From the NCBI GenBank assembly GCA_024636975.1, contig JAGXGA010000032.1, forward strand, positions 1 through 64,000: 64,000 bases of DNA, given 5' to 3'. Shown in pieces: positions 1 to 8,875 of the stretch. The translations under genes were made by a program, and so were the position numbers. The DNA is from Mariniphaga sp. (GTDB lineage Bacteria; Bacteroidota; Bacteroidia; Bacteroidales; Prolixibacteraceae). Each line of letters starts with the position of its first letter. Within the stretch, counting starts at the first letter, position 1. Under the pieces are notes generated by a model. The model made no database searches. It was not told where the DNA came from and saw only the letters and a list, made by a program, of their open reading frames with translations.

Positions 1-356
1 CCCTGTAGGTGCAACGACTGTTACATGGACCGTTACCGATATTAACGGAAACAGCGCTACTGCTGAACAGGTAGTTACTGTTACCGATGACCAGGATCCA
101 ACAATCTCTGCCCCGGCTGCTGTTAATGCTACTGCCGATGCAGGTGAATGTTTTGCTACAATCGCTGACCTGGGAACTCCCGCTACCGCTGACAACTGCG
201 AAGTGGATGAAGTTTCAAACAATGCTCCGGATACTTTCCCTGTAGGTGCAACGACTGTTACATGGACCGTTACCGATATTAACGGAAACAGCGCTACTGC
301 TGAACAGGTAGTTACTGTTACCGATGACCAGGATCCAACAATCTCTGCCCCGGCTG
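1..356 (+). repeat. Direct 119-bp perfect repeat inside HYR modules (1-119 and 238-356)
   Basis: Bases 1-119 and 238-356 are identical and lie 237 bp (79 codons) apart, so one HYR module was duplicated very recently or is kept identical by gene conversion. The first copy touches the window edge, so more copies may lie upstream. Confidence 0.95.
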
Positions 357-3316
357 ATCTGACAGTTTCTTCCGACGCATCAAACTGTACTGCCTCTGGT
401 GTAAACCTTGGAAATGCTGATGCCAGCGACAATTGCGGAGTTGCTTCTGTTACCAACAATGCGCCTGCAATCTTCCCGATGGGCAACACATCAGTTACCT
501 GGACAGTTACCGATGCAAATGGAAATACAACTACAGATGTACAAACAGTTACTGTAGTAGATAACAGTGCCCCGGTATTAGTTTGTAAAGACCTTTACAT
601 TTACCTTCGAAACGACGGTACTTACGAACTGTCAGCAGATAATATTAATACTATTGCAGGTAATGTTACCGATAACTGCAGCAACACTGCAGACATTGAT
701 GTAACGATTACTCCGTCATCATTCTCCTGTGAGCAGGCTGGTCAAAAAGTTGCTGTTACAGTAAAAGCTACCGATGTATACGGAAACACTTCCGAATGTC
801 AGGCCAGTATAACTGTAATTGATTACTATAAACCTGAAGTAATTTGCCCGGATGATATCATTGTTTCAGCCGATGCCGGAATGTGCAGCAGTGTAGTTGA
901 TTTTGCAGCCACTGCAACCGATGATTGCAGTGCGGAAATTACATACAGCCATCAGCCGGGAAGTGAATTCCCATTGGGAACTACTGAAATTACAGTTAAA
1001 GCTACTGACCCATCAGGAAACTACACCAATTGTACTTTCACCATAACAGTAATTGATGAAGAAGCTCCTGTAATAAACTGTCCGGAAGATGTGTATGTTT
1101 CAACAACAAACGGAGAATGCGGTGCGATGATAGAATTCGAAGCTGCAGTAACCGACAACTGCTCAATAAATCCGACAGTTGAATACAGCCATGAATCAGG
1201 AAGCCTATTCCCTGTGGGAAGTACCGAAATAACTGTAACTGCAACCGATGAAGCAGGAAAAACTTCCAACTGCACATTTAATGTTGTAGTTGGCGATGAA
1301 GTAGCTCCTGTCCTGGTGTGTCCGCAAGACATTGCCGTTCCGATGGATGAAAATGAATGCGGTGCAGCGGTTCAGTTTGAAGCCGGAATTACTGAAAATT
1401 GCTCTGCCAATACATCAATCGAATACAGCCATGAATCAGGAAGCGTGTTTCCGGTTGGCATTACCGAAGTTGTTGTAACGGCAACCGACGCCGCAGGCAA
1501 TTTAACCGAATGCAACTTTACAGTTACTGTTACCGATAACCAGGTTCCATTCATTGGATGCTCCGAATCAGTTGAGGTAACAGCCGAACCCGGAGAATGT
1601 GAAGCACAGGTAGTTGTTCCTGCACCGGCAGAGTATGGCGACAACTGTGAATATACACTGATAAATGATTTTAATAATTCAGACGATGCAAGCGGCCTGT
1701 ATCCGACAGGTACTACTTCTGTTACATGGACCATCACTGACAATGCAGGCAATGAGGCATCCTGCACCGTAAATGTAACAGTTCTCTCAGCTCCTGTTGC
1801 TACCAACGATGCTGCATCAACTTCAGAAAATACAGCTGTTGAGATAGATTTGCTTGCCAACGACACCGACTGTGGAAACAGTATCAATATTGGTTCAGTA
1901 ACCATTCATACTGCTCCCGCAAACGGAACAGTAACAATAATTGCAGAAACAGGTGCAGTAACCTATCAACCTGCTGAAGGATTCGCAGGAACAGATGTAT
2001 TCTCTTACTCTGTATGCAATAACAGCGAACTGTGTGATGAAGCCGAAGTTACCATCGTAGTACAATCGGTGAATAAAGCGCCGTATGCCCTTAACGATAT
2101 TAATACCACCTTTACCAACAGACCTGTAAACGGTTGGGTTACTATCAATGACATTGATCCGGATGGCGATGAGCTTACCGTTAACAGCACATTGATTTCG
2201 AATGCTGAAAACGGACAGGTTGTCCTGAATTCAGATGGTTCCTATACCTATTCACCCAATGCCGGCTTCAGCGGTAAAGATTACTTTACATACGAAGTAT
2301 GCGATCCGGCCGGAGAATGCGACCAGGCAATGGTTGTAATATCGGTAGTTCAGGAGTACGTTCTGAACAAAAACCGTCAGCCGGTTGCAGTTGAAGACAA
2401 TTATTTTGGGACTCAGGATGTTCCGGTATTCGGCAACCTGATTTCAAATGATTTCGATCCGGATGAAGATAATACAATTACAATTTCTACATCACCTGTG
2501 ACTTCACCTGCATCGGGCATCCTGGAAATCAATGCCGATGGCTCCTTTAGTTTCTTCTCTGCCAACGGATTTACCGGAATTGTAGAATTTGAATATGAAA
2601 TTTGTGACAACCAAAGTCCTTCACTTTGTAATACTGCAATCGCAACCATCGACATCAGGGTAAATATGCAATCCAATACCACAGTTGGTGCAGACGATGC
2701 ATGGCATGTATATGAAGAAACGACATTAACCGGCAATGTATCGGTTAACGATTACGATCCTGAAGGAGACATTCAGTCTACTTTCAACCTGATTGTTGCT
2801 CCGTCAAATGGTTCCATTGCCCTGAGACCTGACGGAACTTTTGAGTACACTCCTTTTGCAGCATTTACAGGCAACAACTTCTTTGTCTACGAAGTTTGCG
2901 ACGATAACGAACCGATGGCCTGTGACTGGGCAACAGCCTACATCCTTGTTGAAGAATCACCTGCTGATACCATAGGCGGTGGTGGCGGTGAACAGGAACG
3001 CTTCTTTATACCTGAAGCTTTCTCACCGAACTTTGACGGATACAATGACTATTTCGAGATACCTGGTATTCAAGGCTATCCCAATGCAAGAATTGAGGTC
3101 TATAACCGTTGGGGGGCGTTGATGTACGAACAGGATAACTACGGGAACACCGATAAATGGGGATCAACAGATGCCTGGTGGGATGGAAGCTCTAATAAGA
3201 AATGGACAGTTGGCAAAGATAAATTGCCTACAGGTACATACTTCTATATTTTTTATTTCAACAACGGAAACAGTGACCCGCAAACCGGCTCAGTTTTCCT
3301 TAACAGAAACAGATAA
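2..3316 (+). CDS. HYR/Ig-like repeat surface protein with T9SS type B sorting tail (5' end outside window)
   Basis: The reading frame is open from the first complete codon, so the gene starts upstream; 1104 residues are visible. First come HYR-type modules of about 80 residues (roughly seven complete and one partial), each with paired cysteines and a conserved VTWTVTD or TEITVKATD strand. Four cadherin/Ig-like modules with the NDxDPxxD pattern follow (about nt 1800-2970). A glycine-rich linker (IGGGGGE) leads to a gliding-motility-associated CHU_C tail in the last 105 residues (IPEAFSPNFDGYNDYFEI, VYNRWG, PTGTYFY). In this family the tail directs export by the type IX secretion system and attachment to the surface. 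The repeats suggest an extended adhesin or gliding-associated fibre. A PorP/SprF gene follows 34 bp downstream, the usual partner of CHU_C proteins. The ligand is unknown. Confidence 0.93.
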   Translation, partial: PVGATTVTWTVTDINGNSATAEQVVTVTDDQDPTISAPAAVNATADAGECFATIADLGTPATADNCEVDEVSNNAPDTFPVGATTVTWTVTDINGNSATAEQVVTVTDDQDPTISAPADLTVSSDASNCTASGVNLGNADASDNCGVASVTNNAPAIFPMGNTSVTWTVTDANGNTTTDVQTVTVVDNSAPVLVCKDLYIYLRNDGTYELSADNINTIAGNVTDNCSNTADIDVTITPSSFSCEQAGQKVAVTVKATDVYGNTSECQASITVIDYYKPEVICPDDIIVSADAGMCSSVVDFAATATDDCSAEITYSHQPGSEFPLGTTEITVKATDPSGNYTNCTFTITVIDEEAPVINCPEDVYVSTTNGECGAMIEFEAAVTDNCSINPTVEYSHESGSLFPVGSTEITVTATDEAGKTSNCTFNVVVGDEVAPVLVCPQDIAVPMDENECGAAVQFEAGITENCSANTSIEYSHESGSVFPVGITEVVVTATDAAGNLTECNFTVTVTDNQVPFIGCSESVEVTAEPGECEAQVVVPAPAEYGDNCEYTLINDFNNSDDASGLYPTGTTSVTWTITDNAGNEASCTVNVTVLSAPVATNDAASTSENTAVEIDLLANDTDCGNSINIGSVTIHTAPANGTVTIIAETGAVTYQPAEGFAGTDVFSYSVCNNSELCDEAEVTIVVQSVNKAPYALNDINTTFTNRPVNGWVTINDIDPDGDELTVNSTLISNAENGQVVLNSDGSYTYSPNAGFSGKDYFTYEVCDPAGECDQAMVVISVVQEYVLNKNRQPVAVEDNYFGTQDVPVFGNLISNDFDPDEDNTITISTSPVTSPASGILEINADGSFSFFSANGFTGIVEFEYEICDNQSPSLCNTAIATIDIRVNMQSNTTVGADDAWHVYEETTLTGNVSVNDYDPEGDIQSTFNLIVAPSNGSIALRPDGTFEYTPFAAFTGNNFFVYEVCDDNEPMACDWATAYILVEESPADTIGGGGGEQERFFIPEAFSPNFDGYNDYFEIPGIQGYPNARIEVYNRWGALMYEQDNYGNTDKWGSTDAWWDGSSNKKWTVGKDKLPTGTYFYIFYFNNGNSDPQTGSVFLNRNR

Positions 3317-3350
3317 TTAAATTAATGTTTAATCTGAAAAACTGAAAGAA

Positions 3351-4298
3351 ATGAAATTAAATTTAAATATCAAAAAAGGGTTAGGGATACTGGTAATAGT
3401 TTTAACAGCCAATGTTTCCTTTGCACAACAGGACCCAATGTACACTCAGTACTTCTTCAATACACAAACCATTAACCCGGCCTATGCAGGCTCATGGCAA
3501 TCACTTGGCTTTATGGCCCTGGCACGCCATCAGTGGACTGGATGGGATGGTGCACCGCAAACCTATACCTTCTCAATGCAGGCACCCATGAAAAACGACA
3601 AAGTGGGCCTTGGTCTGAATGTAATCAGTGATAATGTATTTAAGGAAAAGAGGTTCGGACTTTGGGCGGACTATTCCTACAAGGTAGTGTTTGATCAAAA
3701 AACCAACCTTCGCATGGGACTGAAAGCCGGTTTTACAAATTATAGCAATAACCTGCTCAGTTATGAATTAGTCGATCCGAATGACCCGCTGTTCCAGGGT
3801 GACCTTGAAAATAAATTCATTCCGAATTTCGGAGCCGGAATATTTTTAACAAACCCCTCCTACTATGTTGGTTTCTCTGTTCCAAAGCTGCTTCATAACG
3901 ACATTAATGAAAACAGCGACAGCAATCCCAACAATTTTTCCATTGAGGCTGAATTCCGTCATTTCTACCTGCACGGGGGAATGGTATTTAACCTGAATGA
4001 AAACCTGAAGTTCAAGCCTACTTTTATGACAAAAGCTTTAAAGGGGATACCTCCGCAGTTCGATTTTACAACTAACTTCCTGATTGCTGAGAGGGTCTGG
4101 CTAGGCGCCATGTTCCGCACCAACTCTGCTTTTGGATTCATTGGTCAGCTTATTCTTGATAACAGCCTGCGCATTGGTTATGCCTACGACTTTTCCACAA
4201 CCAAGATGCAGAACTACCACAGCGGTAGCCATGAGATTATGATATCCTATGAACTAAGAACCTTAAAAGAGCTTGTAGTTTCGCCAAGATATTTTTAG
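3351..4298 (+). CDS. PorP/SprF family type IX secretion system membrane protein
   Basis: A 315-residue outer-membrane beta-barrel protein. Residues 1-25 form a signal peptide (ends NVSFA, then QQ). The mature N-terminus has the PorP/SprF signature MYTQYFFN followed by INPAYAG, and the length is normal for the family. These proteins pair with T9SS cargo carrying the CHU_C tail and are thought to help present it on the cell surface. Its position 34 bp behind the HYR/CHU_C gene supports a two-gene cargo and anchor unit. It ends 20 bp from the convergent BFD-like gene, with no clear hairpin terminator between them. Confidence 0.95.
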   Translation: MKLNLNIKKGLGILVIVLTANVSFAQQDPMYTQYFFNTQTINPAYAGSWQSLGFMALARHQWTGWDGAPQTYTFSMQAPMKNDKVGLGLNVISDNVFKEKRFGLWADYSYKVVFDQKTNLRMGLKAGFTNYSNNLLSYELVDPNDPLFQGDLENKFIPNFGAGIFLTNPSYYVGFSVPKLLHNDINENSDSNPNNFSIEAEFRHFYLHGGMVFNLNENLKFKPTFMTKALKGIPPQFDFTTNFLIAERVWLGAMFRTNSAFGFIGQLILDNSLRIGYAYDFSTTKMQNYHSGSHEIMISYELRTLKELVVSPRYF

Positions 4299-4318
4299 AA
4301 AGATACTTTTTCGTGAGA

Positions 4319-4534
4319 TCAGAACCCGAAGTCCAGCTTTTTTTGCAGGTCTTTGGGTTTCTTCTTTTTATAAACCACAACAAGTTCGTCGATTTCAGGA
4401 AGGCAGCGGCCGCATGACCGTCCCGCACCGGTAAATTGCTGAACCTGCGAAGTTGATTCAACTCCTTTGTTCAAAACCGAAACAATCTCCTTCTCCTCTA
4501 TCAGATTGCAAAGACACACTATCTTTCTTCCCAT
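4319..4534 (-). CDS. BFD-like [2Fe-2S]-binding small protein
   Basis: A 71-residue protein with four cysteines in the pattern C7-x-C9 ... C41-x-x-C44, the layout of the Fer2_BFD domain of bacterioferritin-associated ferredoxin and of the same domain in NasB and NifU relatives. The fold binds one [2Fe-2S] cluster. Its start shares a single A with the stop of the upstream yjbQ gene (TAATG), so the two are translationally coupled. It is the last gene of a three-gene minus-strand operon (HD protein, YjbQ, BFD). No ferritin gene is adjacent, so a role in iron release from bacterioferritin is not implied by context; electron transfer or redox sensing is equally possible. Confidence 0.8.
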   Translation of the reverse strand: MGRKIVCLCNLIEEKEIVSVLNKGVESTSQVQQFTGAGRSCGRCLPEIDELVVVYKKKKPKDLQKKLDFGF

Positions 4535-4947
4535 TACTTTCCGGATTCTAAAACAGTTACCACTACGTTTCTTTCTTCACGGGGACCATCGAATTCACAC
4601 ACGAAAATGTTTTGCCAGGTAGATAATCCCATTTTACCATTTATGAGCGGAATGGTTTCGGAAGGTCCCACAATGCCTGCTTTTAAGTGTGAATCGCCGT
4701 TATTGTCTTGCGAATCATGCTCCCATACACCCGCTGGAATCAGTTTTTTAAATAAACTAATGACATCATTCTGTACCGAATCATCCCAATTCTCCTGGAT
4801 CATAATGCCTGCCGTGGCACCCTGCACATACACATTTACAATTCCCGTCCCGATGTGGGACATGCTTACTACGTTCTCCACCTGCTCTGTAATATCCACT
4901 AATTGGTTGTGCCTGCTTGTTGTTATCTTAACAATCTTCTGCATCAC
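4534..4947 (-). CDS. YjbQ family (UPF0047) protein, secondary thiamine-phosphate synthase-like
   Basis: A 137-residue single-domain protein of the YjbQ/UPF0047 family. Recognisable segments are GIVNVYVQGATAGIMIQEN, a histidine/asparagine-rich stretch around HDSQDNNGDSHLKAGIVGPS, and the C-terminal FDGPREERNV. Members can replace thiamine-phosphate synthase weakly in E. coli, but the physiological reaction is not settled. The gene overlaps the upstream HD-domain gene by 4 bp (ATGA) and the downstream BFD gene by 1 bp, so all three are probably made together. No thi genes are nearby. Confidence 0.9.
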   Translation of the reverse strand: MMQKIVKITTSRHNQLVDITEQVENVVSMSHIGTGIVNVYVQGATAGIMIQENWDDSVQNDVISLFKKLIPAGVWEHDSQDNNGDSHLKAGIVGPSETIPLINGKMGLSTWQNIFVCEFDGPREERNVVVTVLESGK

Positions 4948-5726
4948 TCCATCATTTTATTTTCCGCAAAAACTTTAATCTTCCTGTATATTTCAAATAT
5001 CTGATCGTTTTTGGGAAGCGAGTTATATATTTTATCAAAATACCTGTTTCGGAGAATCATTCCTACGGTTGTCTTATAATTGATATCATAAATCCACGAC
5101 AACTGCATAATTTTTACATCAGTTTCACTTTTAACTTCTTTTTTCGAAACCAGTTTTCCTGCCAGCACTTCCTTCACCACACCTGCCGATACTTTTGAGG
5201 ACTTCGGCAGCTCCCAGGTAAGCATATGATTAGCCGTCTGATTTTTACCGGTATAATAATCAGTAAGCACCTTTAATATATCAAGTTTATCGGCATCACG
5301 CAACAACCGGGCATGAATCACTTCTTTGTTGTCCAGTGTCCTGGGAAGTTCAAATTTGTTATGATGGAGGATAATGGTATAAACCAGGTTCCGGCTTTCT
5401 TCATTTACATTTGACAAAAACTGCTTATCTTTTAATATTTCAACTGCCAACACTGCATGATCTGCAGAAACAGCATCGTTCAGTGTATTGTATTCAACAA
5501 TCTGGCTGAAACGGCCTATGTCATGAAATAAAGCAGCAAGAACAGCTACCTTCTCATCCTCCTCACCGAGGTTCATTGAAACTGCCAGTTGCCTCGAATT
5601 ACCGGCCACCCTAAGTGAATGGTCCTTTTTAATGCTAAAACTATCCTGTTGTTCAGAGGTTAAACCTGAAAACGAATTCACATACACCTCAAAATCATTA
5701 ACAGCAGAATTATACCAGTCTTCCAT
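4944..5726 (-). CDS. HD-domain phosphohydrolase
   Basis: A 260-residue cytosolic protein with an HD metal-dependent phosphohydrolase core: H36 (KKDHSLRV), the H68-D69 pair in LFHDIGRF, and a later aspartate in LRDADKLD. These are the expected metal ligands of HD enzymes, which usually hydrolyse nucleotides or phosphate monoesters; the substrate cannot be read from the sequence. It is the first gene of the minus-strand HD-YjbQ-BFD operon and overlaps yjbQ by 4 bp. The 235-bp region upstream is AT-rich and is shared with the divergently read tRNA-Arg. Confidence 0.88.
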   Translation of the reverse strand: MEDWYNSAVNDFEVYVNSFSGLTSEQQDSFSIKKDHSLRVAGNSRQLAVSMNLGEEDEKVAVLAALFHDIGRFSQIVEYNTLNDAVSADHAVLAVEILKDKQFLSNVNEESRNLVYTIILHHNKFELPRTLDNKEVIHARLLRDADKLDILKVLTDYYTGKNQTANHMLTWELPKSSKVSAGVVKEVLAGKLVSKKEVKSETDVKIMQLSWIYDINYKTTVGMILRNRYFDKIYNSLPKNDQIFEIYRKIKVFAENKMME

Positions 5727-5962
5727 GTTTAATTATTTATTTTTTAAGTTATTGCATAGTAAAGGTAACCTATAATTTGCCTATTTCCATCTGTATTTTA
5801 TATTTTACATCAATACAAACTAAACGATTAAATATTAGGAATAGTTGAGTACTAATGATGATGCTGCATATATTTTTACCAAAATAAAAGAAATGAAGGA
5901 ATGAAAATCAAAACCATGGCGAAAACAACCGGAAATTTATTATTTTTGCCGTCCGTAAAAAC

Positions 5963-6034
5963 GGCCCCATAGTTCAATGGATAGAATATCAGATTCCGGT
6001 TCTGACGATCTGGGTTCGAATCCCGGTGGGGTCA
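5963..6034 (+). tRNA. tRNA-Arg (anticodon CCG)
   Basis: The cloverleaf folds fully: acceptor GGCCCCA with TGGGGTC, D stem GTTC/GAAT, anticodon stem TCAGA/TCTGA with loop TTCCGGT (anticodon CCG, reads CGG), T arm CTGGG-TTCGAAT-CCCGG, discriminator A. No CCA is encoded. A TATTTTTG box at 5941-5948 fits a Bacteroidota -7 promoter, and a hairpin terminator follows at 6052. Confidence 0.97.
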
Positions 6035-6051
6035 CCTGTCAAACCATCAAG

Positions 6052-6084
6052 TCCCTGTAGTTTAACAACTGCAGGGATTTTTTG
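6052..6084 (+). terminator. Rho-independent terminator of tRNA-Arg
   Basis: TCCCTGTAG and CTGCAGGGA form a stem with one G-T pair around an 8-nt loop, followed by a run of six T. Confidence 0.85.
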
Positions 6085-6480
6085 TTGATACCTGAAACTG
6101 CCCGGATTAGAATAATTTACATTTATTATTTACCACCAATTACAGTCATCAGTTTTAAACAGACTGCTTTCTGCATGTTGCCTGTTCCAACTCCTTTTGC
6201 CTTTCACTTCTTTTTCTTTAAGCATTTTCCTTACCAATTACAATTTTAATCCTTTCAGAATTCATAAGTCATTCCAATTCCTTTAGCCCCAAAACAAATT
6301 GCTTATATATAATTTCAGCAAAACCACCCTCTATGAATCAGCAAATTAAATCTACCTTAAAATAAAACCGGAAGTAACTTTACCACCTGATTGTAAACAA
6401 GTGTCACAATAAAGCCTGGTATTTAAAACATTTAAGCAAAGCTGACCTGGCGTAATAAAAAAAACCATTAAGCCTACTTT
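6085..6480. other. Gene-free stretch before the papain-family gene
   Basis: About 400 bp, AT-rich. The only thing seen is a 31-codon minus-strand frame (6130-6225, ATG start) with no recognisable product, too short to support. No clear -7 box was found for the downstream gene. Confidence 0.6.
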
Positions 6481-8352
6481 ATGAAAATTTCTTTTTTTTT
6501 CATTATCGCACTACTGAACATATCATTTAGTTATGCGACTAATGCTGAAAAAACCATTCTGAATTTTAAAATGGAAGGTTCCAAATCGGAAACGATTACA
6601 TTAAATGAAACCTATACTTCGTTCCAGGAAATTTTCCCATTTGAAAAGAACAAGGAAAAAATATATGGGCTTGCCGTATCTGCAGATATTCACCTTGAAA
6701 ATGAAGAAAGCATAGTAAGATTATTGCTTGTAGATACCAACTATGAGGAATACCTTATTTTGGAATCATATGCACTTCTTCAGGAAGCGTTATCTTTTTC
6801 TGTAGAAGGTTTTTGTGAAGAAACTGGTATAATGGAAGGCATACGGGCTCATTCAATAAAAATTGAAGTTACCCGTGGCACTGTTTCATTAAAAAGCATT
6901 TCCATTTCGAAGCAAATTGACCCTGCAATTAAATTAGACCGCAAAAAAAAGGAGAAAAAACAACAACAGCACAAGGATAAAATTAACCGTATAAATAAAA
7001 ATCTGAAAGAGAAAGGGATAAAATGGGTTGCCGGTCCGACATCCATTTCAGAATTAAGTTATTCTGAAAGGAAAAAACTGTACGGACAAAGCACATTTCC
7101 CCCGGCGTTTGAGTATTATTCAGGAGGTATTATTACAACAGGCTCATCTGATTTTGAAGAACCGACATTAAAATCAGCTGCAACCAGTGAATATGTCGAA
7201 GAATGGGACTGGAGAAACAGGCATAATAAAAACTGGATTACACCTGTAGTCAACCAGGGAATATGTGGCTCATGCTGGTCATTTGCAGCCACTGGTGCCA
7301 CTGAAGCTTTGGCTAACTTATATTTCAACCGGCAGTTAAACCTGGACCTCTCGGAACAGGATTTAATATCCTATAGCGGCGGGGGAAATTGCAGTGGCGG
7401 ATATGCAGGTACAGCTCTTACTTACATTACGAAAACCGGAATTGTTGATGAAGGCGCTTTTCCTTATACGGAAACTGAAGAGCCGTACGGATCAAAAAGT
7501 TCCTCCCCGTCGGAACTTATAAAAATAAGTGGCAAGGTAGATTTTGGTTCTGCGTTATATCCCAGAACAGAGGAAGATCTGAAAAGATTAATTATTGAAA
7601 AGGGACCCTTGAGCGGCGGATTGTATGACTGGAGCCATGCAATGTTACTTGTCGGTTATGAAGTGGTTAAGGAAGGAGATACTATTTTTTACCGGGACCA
7701 GGAACTTAACAGGTATTGGATAACCTTAGCTCCCGGAGATCCGCTAATCGGAAAAACAGTTTGGATATTTAAAAACAGCTGGAGTTCCCAGTTTGGAGAT
7801 GAAGGATATGTGTATGTAGAAACTCCTGTAACAAATATGGGTTGGACCCATGGATTAATAACACCGGTAATAAGCGATATCAATAAATATGAGGTAATAT
7901 GTGAAGATAATGATGGTGATGGTTATTACTGGTGGGGACTGGGAGAAAAACCTGCCGCCTGCAACGGACCTGATGAGCCCGATGGCAATGACTCCGATCC
8001 CACACTGGGACCCATCGATCAATACGGAAATTGCAGGATACTCAAAGGAGCACCCGCAGCCGATCTTCCTGCAACCAACATATTTACATCAAGCAATGAA
8101 CCGGTAAATGGAAATAAATTCGTGATGAAACTATATCCTAACCCAGTGCATAAAAACCTTGTAATCGAATTGAGTTCTGTTGAACCGGGCGATACCTATA
8201 CCTTATATAATATGAACGGAGGCAAATTGAAATCCGATAAAATAGATTCGGAACAAACGATCATCGATTTTTCTGACCAAACACCGGGGATATATGTATT
8301 TGAATTAACGAAAAGCAGACGAATCATCAGGGAAAAAATTATAAAGCAATAG
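6481..8352 (+). CDS. Secreted C1 (papain) family cysteine peptidase with T9SS type A sorting tail
   Basis: A 623-residue protein. Residues 1-19 form a signal peptide. Residues 20-235 are a prodomain-like region with a lysine-rich stretch at about 155-175. The papain domain covers about 240-460, with oxyanion Q259, nucleophile C265 (QGICGSCWSF), H386 (SHAMLLVGY) and N432 (KNSW), so all catalytic residues are present. A short acidic calcium-binding-like loop (DNDGDGYYWWG) follows at about 475. Residues 550-623 are a Por secretion tail (KLYPNPVHKNLVIEL ... PGIYVFEL), which in this family targets proteins to the type IX system. The product should act as an extracellular or surface protease. It stands alone between a tRNA and a repeat region. 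The substrate is unknown. Confidence 0.95.
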   Translation: MKISFFFIIALLNISFSYATNAEKTILNFKMEGSKSETITLNETYTSFQEIFPFEKNKEKIYGLAVSADIHLENEESIVRLLLVDTNYEEYLILESYALLQEALSFSVEGFCEETGIMEGIRAHSIKIEVTRGTVSLKSISISKQIDPAIKLDRKKKEKKQQQHKDKINRINKNLKEKGIKWVAGPTSISELSYSERKKLYGQSTFPPAFEYYSGGIITTGSSDFEEPTLKSAATSEYVEEWDWRNRHNKNWITPVVNQGICGSCWSFAATGATEALANLYFNRQLNLDLSEQDLISYSGGGNCSGGYAGTALTYITKTGIVDEGAFPYTETEEPYGSKSSSPSELIKISGKVDFGSALYPRTEEDLKRLIIEKGPLSGGLYDWSHAMLLVGYEVVKEGDTIFYRDQELNRYWITLAPGDPLIGKTVWIFKNSWSSQFGDEGYVYVETPVTNMGWTHGLITPVISDINKYEVICEDNDGDGYYWWGLGEKPAACNGPDEPDGNDSDPTLGPIDQYGNCRILKGAPAADLPATNIFTSSNEPVNGNKFVMKLYPNPVHKNLVIELSSVEPGDTYTLYNMNGGKLKSDKIDSEQTIIDFSDQTPGIYVFELTKSRRIIREKIIKQ

Positions 8353-8363
8353 GATAGTTTGGA

Positions 8364-8442
8364 TTCACCCCAAAAGGTCGGATTTGGAAAATCCGACTCC
8401 CGTGGGTTCGTGCTGACAAAAATGGTAATAAGGTATTTGAAG
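8364..8442 (+). repeat. Intergenic direct repeat, copy 1
   Basis: Starts TTCACCCCAAAAGGTCGG and carries a 9-bp hairpin (GTCGGATTT, loop GGA, AAATCCGAC) followed by CTCCCGTGGGTTCG. It matches copy 2 without change for about 58 bp, then differs by one indel and one substitution. Confidence 0.9.
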
Positions 8443-8617
8443 GCAATGCTCCCTGGTGCTATTCTCCGGCCTGATTTATTTGTATTATGATAATTTTGAG
8501 AAGCGAAGGTAAAGGCAGGCAAAGGCGAGCGCCGTAAAATAGCAAAGGTGCACGGGACTTTGACTTTTCATGTCAAAGACCTTAAGAAATCCGGCGGCCG
8601 GAACAACGATAGGTGGT

Positions 8618-8695
8618 TTCACCCCAAAAGGTCGGATTTGGAAAATCCGACTCCCGTGGGTTCGTGCTGACAAAATGGTATTAAGGTATTTGAAG
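8618..8695 (+). repeat. Intergenic direct repeat, copy 2
   Basis: Second copy, 254 bp downstream of copy 1 in the same orientation, with the same hairpin. The flanks differ, so the unit is the element itself and not a larger tandem duplication. Confidence 0.9.
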
Positions 8696-8730
8696 CGGTC
8701 AGCATTAAACAGTAATGCCCTCTTTTACTC

Positions 8731-8764
8731 GAAACTTGAAACTCGAAACTCGAAACTTGAAACT
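8731..8764 (+). repeat. Short tandem repeat, CGAAACT/TGAAACT units
   Basis: Five near-identical 7-bp units (CGAAACT or TGAAACT) run head to tail. Likely a simple slippage repeat. Confidence 0.8.
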
Positions 8765-8802
8765 GCGGGTACCGACAGCCTAAAATTAAATCCATACAAT
8801 TA

Positions 8803-8833
8803 TTTGAAGTATAACAATTTATTTCTATTTTTG
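8803..8833 (+). promoter_or_regulatory. Promoter of rpsF-rpsR-rplI
   Basis: TTTG (8803-8806), 19-nt spacer, TATTTTTG (8826-8833): a full match to the Bacteroidota -33/-7 consensus, about 40 bp before rpsF. Confidence 0.75.
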
Positions 8834-8875
8834 CGCCTCCAAAAATTAATAGTGTTTAATTAAAAATTGATGTTT

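Larger units (their letters stand above)
8353..8875. other. Intergenic region with duplicated element and short tandem repeats
   Basis: No convincing gene. It holds two copies of a 78-79 bp element (8364-8442 and 8618-8695), a short hairpin near 8555-8580 (TTTGAC ... GTCAAA), a tandem CGAAACT/TGAAACT run (8731-8764) and the rpsF promoter. Confidence 0.7.

Noticed and set aside
5761-5775. GGTTACCTTT on the minus strand upstream of the HD-domain gene, like the ECF -35 element
   Set aside because: No CGGATATA-like -10 at the right distance; a 7-base match is expected several times by chance in 64 kb.
6130-6225. 31-codon minus-strand frame after tRNA-Arg
   Set aside because: Has an ATG and protein-like composition but is too short to support without homologues.
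8364-8425. tRNA-Ser(GGA)-like anticodon arm and T-arm half
   Set aside because: No acceptor stem, D arm or 3' T-stem can be formed, so it is not called as a tRNA; it is listed only as a repeat.
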